DNA of 64,000 nucleotides from Verrucomicrobiota bacterium. Its GTDB lineage: Bacteria; Verrucomicrobiota; Verrucomicrobiia; Limisphaerales; UBA9464. This document shows positions 42,370 through 52,100 of the stretch, one piece after another. A model generated the notes under the pieces. That model searched no databases. It was not told the origin of the DNA and saw only the letters and a list, made by a program, of their open reading frames with translations. Position numbers and translations under genes: made by a program. How positions within the stretch are numbered: position 1 is the stretch's first letter; every line of letters starts with the position of its first letter. The DNA lies in contig JAFLEF010000034.1 of NCBI GenBank assembly GCA_017309115.1, forward strand, positions 1-64,000, read 5' to 3'.

Positions 42370-43379
42370 TCCAGCCGGCTCGCCCGCTGGAATTGAGCTT
42401 CCCACGCCGACGGAACGACCAGTCTCAAGAGCGAACCCAGCAGGATCGCCCGCACTTCGGCCCGGGAAACCTTAATGCGGTGGCTCGCATCCAGCACCCG
42501 ACCCCGTCGCAAATGGGCCAGGGTTCGAACCCCCAACAGGATGGGCCACGCGCACGCCAACCGGAGACGCCACTGGCTTCGCGGTAGCGTGAGCGTGTAA
42601 CGCCAGCCCGCCGTCAAGTGCTCCTCCGCTCGCTGGAGCCAGTATTGGTACACCGGCTGAAGCCTTGGTTCCGACGCCGGAATCAGCAAATCACCCGGTT
42701 TAAGCCCCACCGCCGCCAACGCCGGTGCCGGCAGGTAACACCGCCCGGAACGCAAATCCCGGGGTATGTCCCGCAGAATATTGACCAATTGCAGGCCCTT
42801 ACCGAACCGGATGCCGTCGGCCACGAACTGCGCTTCATCCATCGGGACCGCCGGAAAGCAGTGTCTCCGGGTGACCCGGGTCCAAAATTCACCCACACAG
42901 CCCGCCACCCGATAAGTGTAGTCGTCGAGCTCGGCATCCTGGGCCAGCGCCTCCGGAGCGGACACCGAGGCGCCCCCGAAACGCTGGAGATCCAGCACCT
43001 GCCCACCGGTGATGGTGGCCAACACTGAGCGAATGTCGCGCTGATCCTCGGCCGACTGCTGGGGCAATAACGCTAACGCCGGCTCAATTCGCTCCAACAA
43101 CTGCCGTTCCGCCGGCGAGGAGTTGGCCACGGACGACGCCACCAGATTCCGCAGGTCCAGCGGAACGGAGCGGGTTCCTTCAATCCGTTGTCGCAAGGCT
43201 TCCAGGGCCGCCAACCGATCCGACACCGGAACCAATTCCGTGTCGGCAATAGTGTCGGTTGCCCGGGCCAATAGATACGCCAGCCCGATCTGCGGTCGGA
43301 CCGAGGCCGGCAAGATCCGCAGGGTCAGGTAAAACGAGCGCGAAGTGGCGCGCAGGAGGGCCTCAAGTTCAGGCGTCAC
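42366..43379 (-). CDS. Squalene/phytoene synthase family protein
   Basis: 337 residues. First aspartate-rich motif DTIAD (42-46) in RATDTIADTE; second motif in QLVNILRDIPRD (about 200-210); also SRSFYLTLRILP at the N-terminus. It condenses two prenyl diphosphates head to head (farnesyl or geranylgeranyl), so it may make squalene for hopanoids or phytoene for carotenoids; the sequence does not decide. No other carotenoid or hopanoid gene is visible. Confidence 0.9.
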   Translation of the reverse strand: MTPELEALLRATSRSFYLTLRILPASVRPQIGLAYLLARATDTIADTELVPVSDRLAALEALRQRIEGTRSVPLDLRNLVASSVANSSPAERQLLERIEPALALLPQQSAEDQRDIRSVLATITGGQVLDLQRFGGASVSAPEALAQDAELDDYTYRVAGCVGEFWTRVTRRHCFPAVPMDEAQFVADGIRFGKGLQLVNILRDIPRDLRSGRCYLPAPALAAVGLKPGDLLIPASEPRLQPVYQYWLQRAEEHLTAGWRYTLTLPRSQWRLRLACAWPILLGVRTLAHLRRGRVLDASHRIKVSRAEVRAILLGSLLRLVVPSAWEAQFQRASRLD

Positions 43380-43578
43380 AACAAGTGATGTCTCTCGGAA
43401 ATCCGCAGCAGCCGGGGTTCCTGACCTCCGGCCAGGTGCCGTGGCTTCAACCCAACCCCGGCGACGATCCGGAAAACCATCGGAGGGGAGAAGGGGAATC
43501 TGCTGAAATACCTGAAACTTGGCTGACCGATGACGGGTGGTCCTGACATCATGCTGTCCGTCCGCGGATGGGCTTACG

Positions 43579-44121
43579 ATGACGGATCCAGCCCAGTTTG
43601 AAACGTTCCTGGTCGCGTATCAGGACATGGTGTTCAGCACCGCTGTCCGCCTCTTGGCCAACGAAGCCGAGGCGGAGGATGTGGCGCAAGAAGTCTTCTT
43701 GCGCGCTTGGAACCATTTCCCGGACCTCGTCGGGAGTCCAACCGCCGGAGGGTGGCTCAAGACGGTCACTCGCAATCTCTGTCTCAACCACTTACAACGG
43801 TATCGGAGCCGTTGGAAGATGTTCAGCGACCTGGCAGGCGACGACGAGGATGACGAACGGCCCTTGGAGTTCGCCGCACCGGACACTCTGGAATCGACGT
43901 TGCTGACCAACGATCAACGAGAACTCGTGGAACAAGCTCTGGCGAAACTGCCCGCCGACCAACGGATCGCGTTGGCACTCTATCACTTCGAGGACATGGA
44001 TTATGCAGAGATCGCGACTCAACTCAGCGTGTCGCTCGGGAAAGTTAAGACCGATATCTTTCGCGCTCGGGAGACCTTGCGTAAAAAATTGCAACCAGCC
44101 CGCGACTCCGTGGGTGTTTAG
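43579..44121 (+). CDS. RNA polymerase sigma factor, ECF subfamily (second)
   Basis: 180 residues from ATG 43579 (an earlier in-frame start at 43537 is possible). Region 2: FLVAYQDMVFSTAVRLLANEAEAEDVAQEVFLRAWNHF; linker with an acidic stretch (AGDDEDDERP); region 4: LPADQRIALALYHFEDMDYAEIATQLSVSLGKVKTDIFRAR. First gene of a plus-strand unit with an anti-sigma-like gene (13 bases away) and the bactofilin-like/RDD protein. Confidence 0.92.
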   Translation: MTDPAQFETFLVAYQDMVFSTAVRLLANEAEAEDVAQEVFLRAWNHFPDLVGSPTAGGWLKTVTRNLCLNHLQRYRSRWKMFSDLAGDDEDDERPLEFAAPDTLESTLLTNDQRELVEQALAKLPADQRIALALYHFEDMDYAEIATQLSVSLGKVKTDIFRARETLRKKLQPARDSVGV

Positions 44122-44134
44122 AGCAGAGTCTACC

Positions 44135-44611
44135 ATGAACAAAGGCCCATCATCGACCGATCCGTTGGCCGCTTGGACGGATCAGACGCTGAAGCAACTG
44201 CCTCCCCGGCAGGCTCCGAAGTCGTTGGCACCGCGGGTGATGGCTGTTCTGGCCCGACGTCAGGCATTGCCTTGGTACCGACAACCCTGGTTCGCTTGGC
44301 CCCGCTCCTATCAACTGCTGGCGGCCGGTCTCGCCGCCGCCCTGATTGGATTTGGCCTCTGGTGGCTCTGGCCGCATTCCGAAGCCGTCAGCTTGGCCTC
44401 GGCCAAGCAAGCGGTTTCCCAGTTCGAAGCCGTCCAAGATGTGAGCGTCACCGCGGGAATTCTAAAGAGCCTGCTCAACGCCTTGGTGCTGGTCCTTAAG
44501 AGCCTGAACGGTTGGATATTGGCCGCCGGCTTGGGCCTGTTTGCCCTGATCTGGTCCACCACCCTCGGCCTGGGCACCGCCTGTTGGCGCCTCGCCAACG
44601 GCCCTCGGTGA
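44135..44611 (+). CDS. Membrane protein, probable anti-sigma factor
   Basis: 158 residues. A polar cytoplasmic N-terminus of about 55 residues (TDQTLKQLPPRQAPKSLAPRVMAVLARRQ) is followed by one helix (about 63-82) and a second hydrophobic stretch (about 128-150). It lies right after the ECF sigma gene and resembles small anti-sigma proteins in layout, but has no zinc motif (HxxxCxxC). The role is inferred from position only. Confidence 0.6.
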   Translation: MNKGPSSTDPLAAWTDQTLKQLPPRQAPKSLAPRVMAVLARRQALPWYRQPWFAWPRSYQLLAAGLAAALIGFGLWWLWPHSEAVSLASAKQAVSQFEAVQDVSVTAGILKSLLNALVLVLKSLNGWILAAGLGLFALIWSTTLGLGTACWRLANGPR

Positions 44612-44625
44612 AACTCCCACTTCGT

Positions 44626-46389
44626 ATGAATCCCTTTCTTTCCTTTTGCGCCACCGTGGCGCTAGCCTGGACCCTCGGATTCGGTGCCGCCCTCGCTCAG
44701 GACCCACCACCGACCCCCGAGCCCCCGAGCGAACCCGTCACTCCTAAGCCCGACGTCGAAGTAAGTCCGCCCGACGGCAAATCTCTCAAGTTTGAGGTCA
44801 AATTCGACGACTCCGACTCCGACGGCATTGTCCAAAACGGGGTTCCGGTCACGGTCAAAACCAACGAGGTCGTCCCCAACGTCATTGTCATCAGTTCGTC
44901 CGCAACCATCGATGGCGTGGTCGAGGACGAGGTGGTGGTGATCGGAGGCGAAGTGATCATCAACGGGCGGGTGGAGGGGGACGTGGTCAATGTCGGAGGA
45001 GGCATTGTCCTCGGTCCCAAGGCGCATATTGGAGGCAAAGCCGTGGGCGTGCTGGGCGGGATCGAGATGGGGGCCAACTCTGTGATTGAAGGCGACGCGG
45101 TGGGCGTCCTCGGAGGAGTCCGGAAAGCGGATGGAGCGAGGGTGGGTGGAAAAACCGTCAATATGGCCATGGGCGATCTCGTCGGTCCCGATGGCCTGGG
45201 TTTGCCGGAATGGCTGAAGCTGACGTTCACCGAGATCGTTATGAAACTCCGGATCCTGTCATTTCAGGTGGGCTGGGTCTGGGTGGTGGCCGGACTGTTC
45301 CTGCTGCTTCATGCGCTGTTCCTGCTCGCCGCACCGGGAATCGTCCGGTCCGTCGTCACCACGTTTTCCGAGCGCGGAGCCACCTCCTTTCTGATGGGTC
45401 TGGTGTCCCTGCCGCTGGCGGCCTTCCTGTCGCTGATCCTGCTCCCGACCGTAGTCGGCGTTCTCGTGATTCCCTTTATCTGGGCGGCCCTGTTGTTCGC
45501 CGGACTCGTGGGCAAGGGTGGTTTGCTTCAGTTCTTTGGTTCCGCCTTGGGCCGGGGTGTCCGGCTGGATCTGCCGCCCCTGGTGTCGCTGCTGGTGGGA
45601 GCCGTCCTGGTTTCCCTGCTGTACCTCATTCCGTTCCTCGGACTGCTGTTCTGGATGACCTTTGCCGTTTGGGCGCTCGGAGCGGCGATTCTGGCCCTGT
45701 TCGGCCGCTTCAAAAAGGAATCACCGACTCCCGCTCCCGTGACGCCCCGGTGGAATCCGCCCTCGGCCAGTGGACCCGGAAGTGGAGCCACTGCCGCCAC
45801 TCCGTCCCCAATCATTCCAACTCCCGCCAACCCCAGCCCCAACCCGAACGCCAGCGCTCTGGGATTTGCCGCCGCGACGCCGGGAGCGGCCAGCGTGTCC
45901 CTGCAGTCGGTCCTACCTGAACCCAACCTCTCCGAACCACTGCCGCCCACCGCTCCGCTCCTGCTCCCTCCTACCCCGGCCTCCTCGGCCGCACCGGTGG
46001 TTCCCGACGCCCTGAGCCTTCCCCGCGTGGGACTCAAGGAGCGCCTACTGGCGTCCGGCCTGGACTGGCTGCTCCTGATCATCGTGATCAACTGGTTTCG
46101 CCTGGATCGCCTCGTTCCGTTGGTCCTCCTGGGCTACTTCGTCGGCATGTGGGTCTGGCGCCAAACCACCGTCGGCGGAATCATTCTTCGCCTCCGCGTG
46201 GCCCGCTTGGATGGCCGACCGATCGACGTCGTGACGGCCCTGGTGCGAGCTCTGGGAGCGCTCTTTGGGGGGATTGCTCTGGGCCTGGGCTACTTCTGGT
46301 CGGCGTGGGATCCCGACAAGCAAGGTTGGCATGACAAGGTGGCGGGAACCGTGGTCGTGCGCCTGCCCAAGACCCAACCGCTGGTCTGA
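44626..46389 (+). CDS. Membrane protein: bactofilin-like beta-helix, transmembrane and RDD domains
   Basis: 587 residues. Signal peptide 1-25 (ALAQ). Residues about 85-190 repeat the bactofilin/polymer-forming pattern (I-x-G-x-V-x-x-x-V-x-x-x-G): GVVEDEVVVIGGEVIINGRVEGDVVNVGGG, GGKAVGVLGGIEMG. Next come several membrane helices (about 205-365), a Pro/Ala/Ser-rich linker (about 370-460), and a C-terminal RDD domain (about 470-587) with three helices and the typical KQGWHDKVAGTVVV end. Possibly an envelope structural protein or sensor; the sigma and anti-sigma genes just before it suggest it belongs to their response. Confidence 0.8.
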   Translation: MNPFLSFCATVALAWTLGFGAALAQDPPPTPEPPSEPVTPKPDVEVSPPDGKSLKFEVKFDDSDSDGIVQNGVPVTVKTNEVVPNVIVISSSATIDGVVEDEVVVIGGEVIINGRVEGDVVNVGGGIVLGPKAHIGGKAVGVLGGIEMGANSVIEGDAVGVLGGVRKADGARVGGKTVNMAMGDLVGPDGLGLPEWLKLTFTEIVMKLRILSFQVGWVWVVAGLFLLLHALFLLAAPGIVRSVVTTFSERGATSFLMGLVSLPLAAFLSLILLPTVVGVLVIPFIWAALLFAGLVGKGGLLQFFGSALGRGVRLDLPPLVSLLVGAVLVSLLYLIPFLGLLFWMTFAVWALGAAILALFGRFKKESPTPAPVTPRWNPPSASGPGSGATAATPSPIIPTPANPSPNPNASALGFAAATPGAASVSLQSVLPEPNLSEPLPPTAPLLLPPTPASSAAPVVPDALSLPRVGLKERLLASGLDWLLLIIVINWFRLDRLVPLVLLGYFVGMWVWRQTTVGGIILRLRVARLDGRPIDVVTALVRALGALFGGIALGLGYFWSAWDPDKQGWHDKVAGTVVVRLPKTQPLV

Positions 46390-46422
46390 AACCGTCAGCG
46401 CCGCCAAGCCCTTTCGCCGCTA

Positions 46423-46463
46423 ACTAGTCAAGTGTACTTGACTAGTCGGCAACCCTAGTCAAG
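46423..46463 (+). promoter_or_regulatory. Palindromic operator upstream of the Fic gene
   Basis: ACTAGTCAAGT (46423-46433) and ACTTGACTAGT (46436-46446) are perfect 11-base arms with a 2-base centre. A third half-site CTAGTCAAG follows at 46455-46463, and CTAG occurs again at 46474 and 46504. The tight array, 48-88 bases before the start codon, looks like a repressor-binding site, perhaps for the Fic protein itself through its C-terminal winged helix. Confidence 0.6.
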
Positions 46464-46510
46464 ATGTCTTACCTAGCGGATTCCGCTGGGGAAAGAAACG
46501 CTGCCTAGTT

Positions 46511-47665
46511 ATGCCACGCACGACAGGAACCTACCGGGTTTCCAGGGCTGGGGGGGAAGAAGAAGTCCGGGCGTTCGTGCCTGCGCCGCTGCCCCCAGCC
46601 GATCCGCCGTTGGCGCTCGATGGCCGGTTGACCGCGCTGCACGCCGAAGCCTTGACGGCCGTCGGCAAGCTCGGCGTCGCCGGCGCGATGGTGCCCAGCG
46701 CCCAGTGGTTCCTGTACGGCTTTGTCCGCAAGGAGGCGGTCGTCTCGTCGGAAATCGAAGGCACGCAGGCAACTCTTCAGGACGTCGTGACGTTCGAGGC
46801 TACCCGACAAGCCGAACGTCCCGACGACGTGCGGGATGTCTGCAACTACGTCGACGCATTGACCTTCGCTCGAAAGGAGATCTCCAGCGCCAAGGGCCTG
46901 CCCTTGAGCACCCGCCTCCTGTGCGAAGCCCACAAACGCCTGATGCGCGGGGTGCGTGGGGCCGACAAGGGGCCCGGCGAGGTCCGCCGTTCACAAAACT
47001 GGATCGGCGGCACACGGCCGGGAAATGCCCGGTTCGTTCCGCCGCCGCCCGAAGTCGTGCCCGAGCTCATGGCTCAGCTCGAGAAGTGGCTTCACTCGGA
47101 AGATGCGCTCCCGCCGCTGGTCAAGGCGGGGCTGGCGCACGTGCAGTTCGAGACGATTCATCCGTTTCTGGATGGCAATGGCCGGATCGGACGACTGCTG
47201 ATTACCCTCCTTCTCGAACACTGGGGCTTGCTCCAGAGTCCGATGCTGTACCTCAGCCTGGCACTTAAGCGGCGTCAACCGGAGTACTACGCCCACCTTG
47301 GGGCCGTCCGCGAGGGCGGCGATTGGGAGGGCTGGACCGCTTTTTTCCTCGAGTGCGTCTGCGAAGCCGCCGACGACGGCGTTCGGGCGGCCCAAAAGCT
47401 CTTCGCGCTGCTCGGCGAAGACCGAGCCCGCTTGATCCGCCATGAAGACGTGACCGTGCCGGGGATTCGGCTTCTGGATCTCCTTCCTTCGAACCCGGTC
47501 GTGTCGCTGCCCCTGGCCGTCGAGTTGCTGGGCGTCACCAAACCCACGGCGATCAAGGCCATCGAAGCCCTTGAGGAGACCGGAATACTTCAGGAGACCT
47601 CCGGCAAACGCCGCGACCGCGTCTACGCCTATCAGAAATACCTCAATGTGCTTACCGGCGAGTGA
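46511..47665 (+). CDS. Class II Fic-domain protein with C-terminal winged helix
   Basis: 384 residues. The Fic core motif is complete: HPFLDGNGR (217-225), giving the catalytic His and the phosphate-binding Gly-Asn-Gly-Arg. The inhibitory helix motif (S/T)xxxE(G/N) is at 79-84 (SSEIEG), N-terminal to the core, which defines class II. A winged helix at the C-terminus (about 320-384; LPLAVELLGVTKPTAIKAIEALEETGILQE) suggests DNA binding. Fic enzymes transfer AMP or related groups to protein side chains. No adjacent small antitoxin; the self-inhibitory motif is in the same chain. Confidence 0.92.
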   Translation: MPRTTGTYRVSRAGGEEEVRAFVPAPLPPADPPLALDGRLTALHAEALTAVGKLGVAGAMVPSAQWFLYGFVRKEAVVSSEIEGTQATLQDVVTFEATRQAERPDDVRDVCNYVDALTFARKEISSAKGLPLSTRLLCEAHKRLMRGVRGADKGPGEVRRSQNWIGGTRPGNARFVPPPPEVVPELMAQLEKWLHSEDALPPLVKAGLAHVQFETIHPFLDGNGRIGRLLITLLLEHWGLLQSPMLYLSLALKRRQPEYYAHLGAVREGGDWEGWTAFFLECVCEAADDGVRAAQKLFALLGEDRARLIRHEDVTVPGIRLLDLLPSNPVVSLPLAVELLGVTKPTAIKAIEALEETGILQETSGKRRDRVYAYQKYLNVLTGE

Positions 47666-49085
47666 CCCTCGCCAGGACGAAGGCTTCTCTCCGGGGGCCG
47701 CCGGGGGCAGACTGGTTTCCTTGAGCGTTCCCAGCGACCAACCGAACCCAGCGCCGACGACAATTCCTCCCGAGTTGTCGCCGCTGTACTGGTTCTCGGC
47801 CTTCAATGCGCTCTCGTTTCAGCCGGTCCTCGCCGGACCCATGATCCTGTTCGCGAAGTCGCTGGGAGCCAGCGCGACGGTCCTGGGAATCCTCTCCGGC
47901 ATGATGCCGCTGTTGGTCATCACCCAATTGCCCGCCGCGCGCTTTGTGAATCGCTTTGGGTTTCGTCCCTTCGTGCTCAGTGGCTGGTCGATCCGGGTTG
48001 GCATCATCTTCCTGATCGCGCTGGTGCCGCTAACCGGCGCCTTTCTCGATCCCGCCACGCGTTTGGTTCTGCTCCTGAGTCTGCTGCTCGCCTTCAATGT
48101 CTCCCGGGGAATCTCCAGCGCCGCTTGGCTCCCTTGGATCACCGAACTGGTTCCCGCTTCGCTCCGCGGACGTCACTTTGCACGGGATCAATTCTGGATG
48201 AATGGCGCCAGCATGATGGCCTTTGCGTTCTCCGGACTGATGCTGGGTCCGGGGGGTGGGCCGTGGCAGTTCGCCGGGGTGTTCCTGTTCTCCGCCGTAA
48301 CGGGAGCCATCAGTCTTCGATACCTGAAACAAATCCCCGATGTTCCCCCACCCAAAGATCCTCCCGGAACCCAAGGTCAGGTGCCCTGGTTGGCACTCAC
48401 GGCCCATCCCCCGTTTCGAAAGCTGCTCGCCGTCAATGTCGCCTGGTCGATCGCCTACGGAGGTCTGACCACCTTCGTCGTCACGTTCCTGCGAACCGGT
48501 GCCGGAATGCCGGAGAACATCGTGCTCTACCTGATGTCCGTCTCCTTCATCGGTGGCGTGGCGTCACCTTGGCTGGCCGGACCCCGGCTGGATCGGTTGG
48601 GCAGCAAACCCATGCTCGGATTCACCATGGTTCTGGGATGGATCATCGGCCTGGGCTGGTGGCTGGCGGCCGGACGGGTCCTGGCGCCGACGGCCGCCCT
48701 GACCGTTCCGCTGTTGATCTTGCTGGGCCTCGTCAACGCGCTCTTTTCCGCCGCCAACAATCGCCTGGCCATGGAGATTGTCCCCACCCTGGGTCGCAAC
48801 CACTTCTTTGCGATCTTCATGGTGGTGTGGCAGCTCACGCTGGGCCTGTCCCCGGTGCTGTGGGGACTCCTGCTGGACGCGATTGGCCCGTGGAACGCGA
48901 CCTTCCTGGGCATCGAGTGGAACCGCTACAGTCTCTACTTCGCCCTGGTGTCGGTCTCGTTTGCGGTCGCCTTTGCGCTGTGCCGTCAACTGCTGGAACC
49001 GCGCGCCGCCGAGGTCAGTCAGTTGGTCCGGGAACTGATGTTCGAAGAACCACGCCGTTGGTGGACCTTCTTCGCGGGACGTTGA
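47646..49085 (+). CDS. MFS transporter
   Basis: 479 residues from ATG 47646, which overlaps the Fic end by 20 bases; a TTG at 47721 (454 residues) is the alternative, as the first 25 residues look atypical. Twelve helices, starting LSPLYWFSAFNALSFQPVLAG. MFS loop features: RFVNRFGFRPFVLSGW between helices 2 and 3, LVPASLRGRHFARDQF between 4 and 5, and the second-half loop GPRLDRLGSKPML. Substrate not readable. It may be co-transcribed with fic. Confidence 0.82.
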   Translation: MCLPASDPRQDEGFSPGAAGGRLVSLSVPSDQPNPAPTTIPPELSPLYWFSAFNALSFQPVLAGPMILFAKSLGASATVLGILSGMMPLLVITQLPAARFVNRFGFRPFVLSGWSIRVGIIFLIALVPLTGAFLDPATRLVLLLSLLLAFNVSRGISSAAWLPWITELVPASLRGRHFARDQFWMNGASMMAFAFSGLMLGPGGGPWQFAGVFLFSAVTGAISLRYLKQIPDVPPPKDPPGTQGQVPWLALTAHPPFRKLLAVNVAWSIAYGGLTTFVVTFLRTGAGMPENIVLYLMSVSFIGGVASPWLAGPRLDRLGSKPMLGFTMVLGWIIGLGWWLAAGRVLAPTAALTVPLLILLGLVNALFSAANNRLAMEIVPTLGRNHFFAIFMVVWQLTLGLSPVLWGLLLDAIGPWNATFLGIEWNRYSLYFALVSVSFAVAFALCRQLLEPRAAEVSQLVRELMFEEPRRWWTFFAGR

Positions 49086-49101
49086 GTCACGGGAACCCGA
49101 C

Positions 49102-52100
49102 TCACGGCGCCGCAGCCTGCGGACGTTCCCGCCGCACCTGCAACAGCACCGGGCCCGAGGTCTGCCGGCCGGCCTGATTCTCCACCGCGAAGAACGGACG
49201 GTCCTGTTCCGTCACCCACGGGACCGCCGAGAAGGAAATCTCCCGTTCGTTCTCCCCCGCCAGGAAGGTGATTCCGTTGAGCCCGAGATTCTCCACGATG
49301 ACTCCGTGCGGAAGGTTATCGACGGAGAAAGTGACGACGCCGTCGAATCCATTCCGTACAATCTGCAAGCGAGCCCGAGCCGTGCCGCCCGGAGAAATGG
49401 TCACGACCGGCAGTCCCGGTGACAGCGCCGACGGAGCCAAGGGCAACAGCGTGACCTTCAACTTGGGCGGCTCCGTCACCAGTTTGGGACGCCCCAGGGA
49501 ATTCACCGCCAGCGCCACCGGTCGGCCCTCGATTTCCGCGGTGGCCACCACGCTGACCGCGTCCCAGGCCGCCTCCGCAGCCGGCTTGGCCTCGGGAGCC
49601 GCTCGGAGCGGAACCGAAGCGCTGGAGTGTCCCGCTTCAATTACGATCGGACCCGGCACAGACCAACCTTCGGGCAGATTCTGAATCGTCACCTGGATCG
49701 GTCCCTCAAATCCGTCGAGGCGGCGGGCCGTCAGGCTGAGACTCTGTCCGCTTCCCGCCGCGACCGTAGGGTTGGCGCCATTCAAGGTGACCGCAAAATC
49801 CGGCTTCGCTTCGCGCACCACCAGGCCGTATCCGAAGGAGCGACCTCCGAATTCCCGGGAATCCGTCACGCGCACCACAAACTCCCCCGCGGCAGGAGCC
49901 ACGAAGAACAGTCGGGAATCAGTCCCGAGATCGCGGAGCGCTGCATCGTCGTTCACTTGATTCAGCGTGAACACGGGCAAGCCATTCGGCACGGGCTTCT
50001 CGCCGGGGGCCAGCGGTCGAACGAAATAAACCGGTTCCTCGACGTAATGCGCCACCGGGGTCGTGTCGAAGAATCCCTGGCGCAGTCCGTTGACCGAATA
50101 CAAAACGGAGTCGGAATCCGGGCCTTGGGGTGCCCGAAACAGCTTCATCACTTCGCCGCCGCACCACAGCAGATCGTTCAGCTGCATTTCCTCCCAATTC
50201 TCGAACCGAATCCCGGAGTCGTCCGAGGTCTCCGGACGGAAGGTGATCGCCGAGTTGCGCAGCGCTTGCAGACGAACCCGCTCCACCGGACGACCGTCCG
50301 GCCAAAACACCTCCAACCGCGTGTCCGCCGGGGAGCCGCGTTGGGCCGCGACGGTCTCGAGCACATAGGTCACTCCGGCGCGAGCGGCGAAGCGAATGAA
50401 GTCCGCGTCGGGCGAATCTCCCGCTTCCAACCGACCATTCATCACGCCCGGAACCGCCAGGATTTGCGCCTCCCCCGGAGACGAATTGGGTTCGCGTTCC
50501 ACCACGGTCGGCAATGGGGTCACCGACAGCCGCTGTTCCCGGCGGGAGCGCCAGGAGCCCACCGGTTCCGGCAACGCCAGATCGCCCGGCGCTCCCGCAA
50601 CCACCTGAACAGTCGCGTGCGAACCGAGGTTGGCGCCGAGAACCTCCACTTGGGAGGTCGCTCCGGCCGGAACCACCAACGGGAAGAATCCCGTGACGAA
50701 CGGAAGTTCCCCGACGCTGAGTCGAAACGCGTGATCAGGGGAACCGGCAAAGGTCACCTCGTTCACCCGCACCCGATACCTCCCCGACTCGGTCAAGCGA
50801 GCTTCCAACCACGGATCTGCCTGTCCGCGCCAGTTGTCGTTTTGCGCCAGGACACGGCCCGCCGGGTCCAGCAGAGTTAGCTGATAGTCTCCCTTGGTTC
50901 CCAAACGTTGCGCCGACACGTCGAACACCAAGTGCTGCCCAGCCTGGCCCTTCACCGAAAACTCCAGGCTTTGCCCAGGCTCCTTCAAGGTCGACCACAC
51001 GGACCGCGGCAAACTCACCAACGCAGCAGATGCCGACCCTTCCACCGAGAGGTCCACTTGCGGAAGATCATCCACCCACACCTTCACCCGCGCTGATTCC
51101 GAGGCACCATCACCCACGCTCAATTCCCAGGCTCCCAGCGGCTCGTCCGCTGCCGGCATCAACGTGACCCACCATTCTCCTTTCTCCGCCTGTAACGCTT
51201 CCGCCGAATGGAGCCGGCCTTGTCGATACAACCGGACCACGGAAGCCGTTTCTAGGTTTTTGCCCTCGAGTCGGACCCGGCCCGTTGTCCCCCGCTCCAG
51301 TCCCCGTGGCGACGTGCGGAACAACTCAGGCTTGGGCGGAGCCGCCACCGCGCCATTGGAGGCCTGATAGAACGCCAAGGAACCATCCGCCCTTCCGACG
51401 GCCAACGTGGTATCGCCGACGAACGCGAGCGCGGTCGGCCAATCGGGTTGGGATTCCAAGGTCAGCCGCGGCTTCAAAGTCTCCCCCTCGAAAAGCTTCA
51501 CCGTCCGATCGTCAGCGGCCGATGCGAGCGTTCGACCATCCGGACTAAAGGCCAATTTGAGAATCGCACCCTCGTGTGCGAACACGGTGTCCACCAGTTC
51601 GGCGGAACCTTCCGTCACCGGCGTCGCCAGCCGATACACCCGTATCCGGTTGTCATTGCCACCCGTCACCAATCGGCGGCCATCCGGCGAAAAGGCCAGA
51701 GCGTTCAGTTCCTTCAACGCGTGACTCAGAGTCTCCAGACGTTCCCCGGTGGAAGGCCGATACAGTTTGGCGGTCCGATCAAAGCCCACACTCCCCAGAA
51801 CATCGCCCGCGGGACGATACGCCAAGCCCACAATAGCCCCCTGATTGCCCAAGATACTGGCTCGGAGCTTTCCCTCGGCCGCCGACCACAAATGAATTCC
51901 GTAGTCATAGCCGCCTGACGCCACGGTCGTCCCGTCTGGCGAAACGGCGAGGGCATGAAGCACGTCCCGATGCGCCTTCCAACGCGGTCCGGCGGCACCA
52001 TCGGCCATTCTCCACGACCACACCTCACCACCCGTGGCGTCACCCACCCCCGCATACAGCCATTGACCATCCGGAGAGAACGCGACCGCCGTGGCGGAAC

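Noticed and set aside
49627..50880. 417-codon plus-strand frame inside the WD40-cytochrome gene
   Set aside because: Antisense shadow; no family likeness, Arg/His/Gln-rich.
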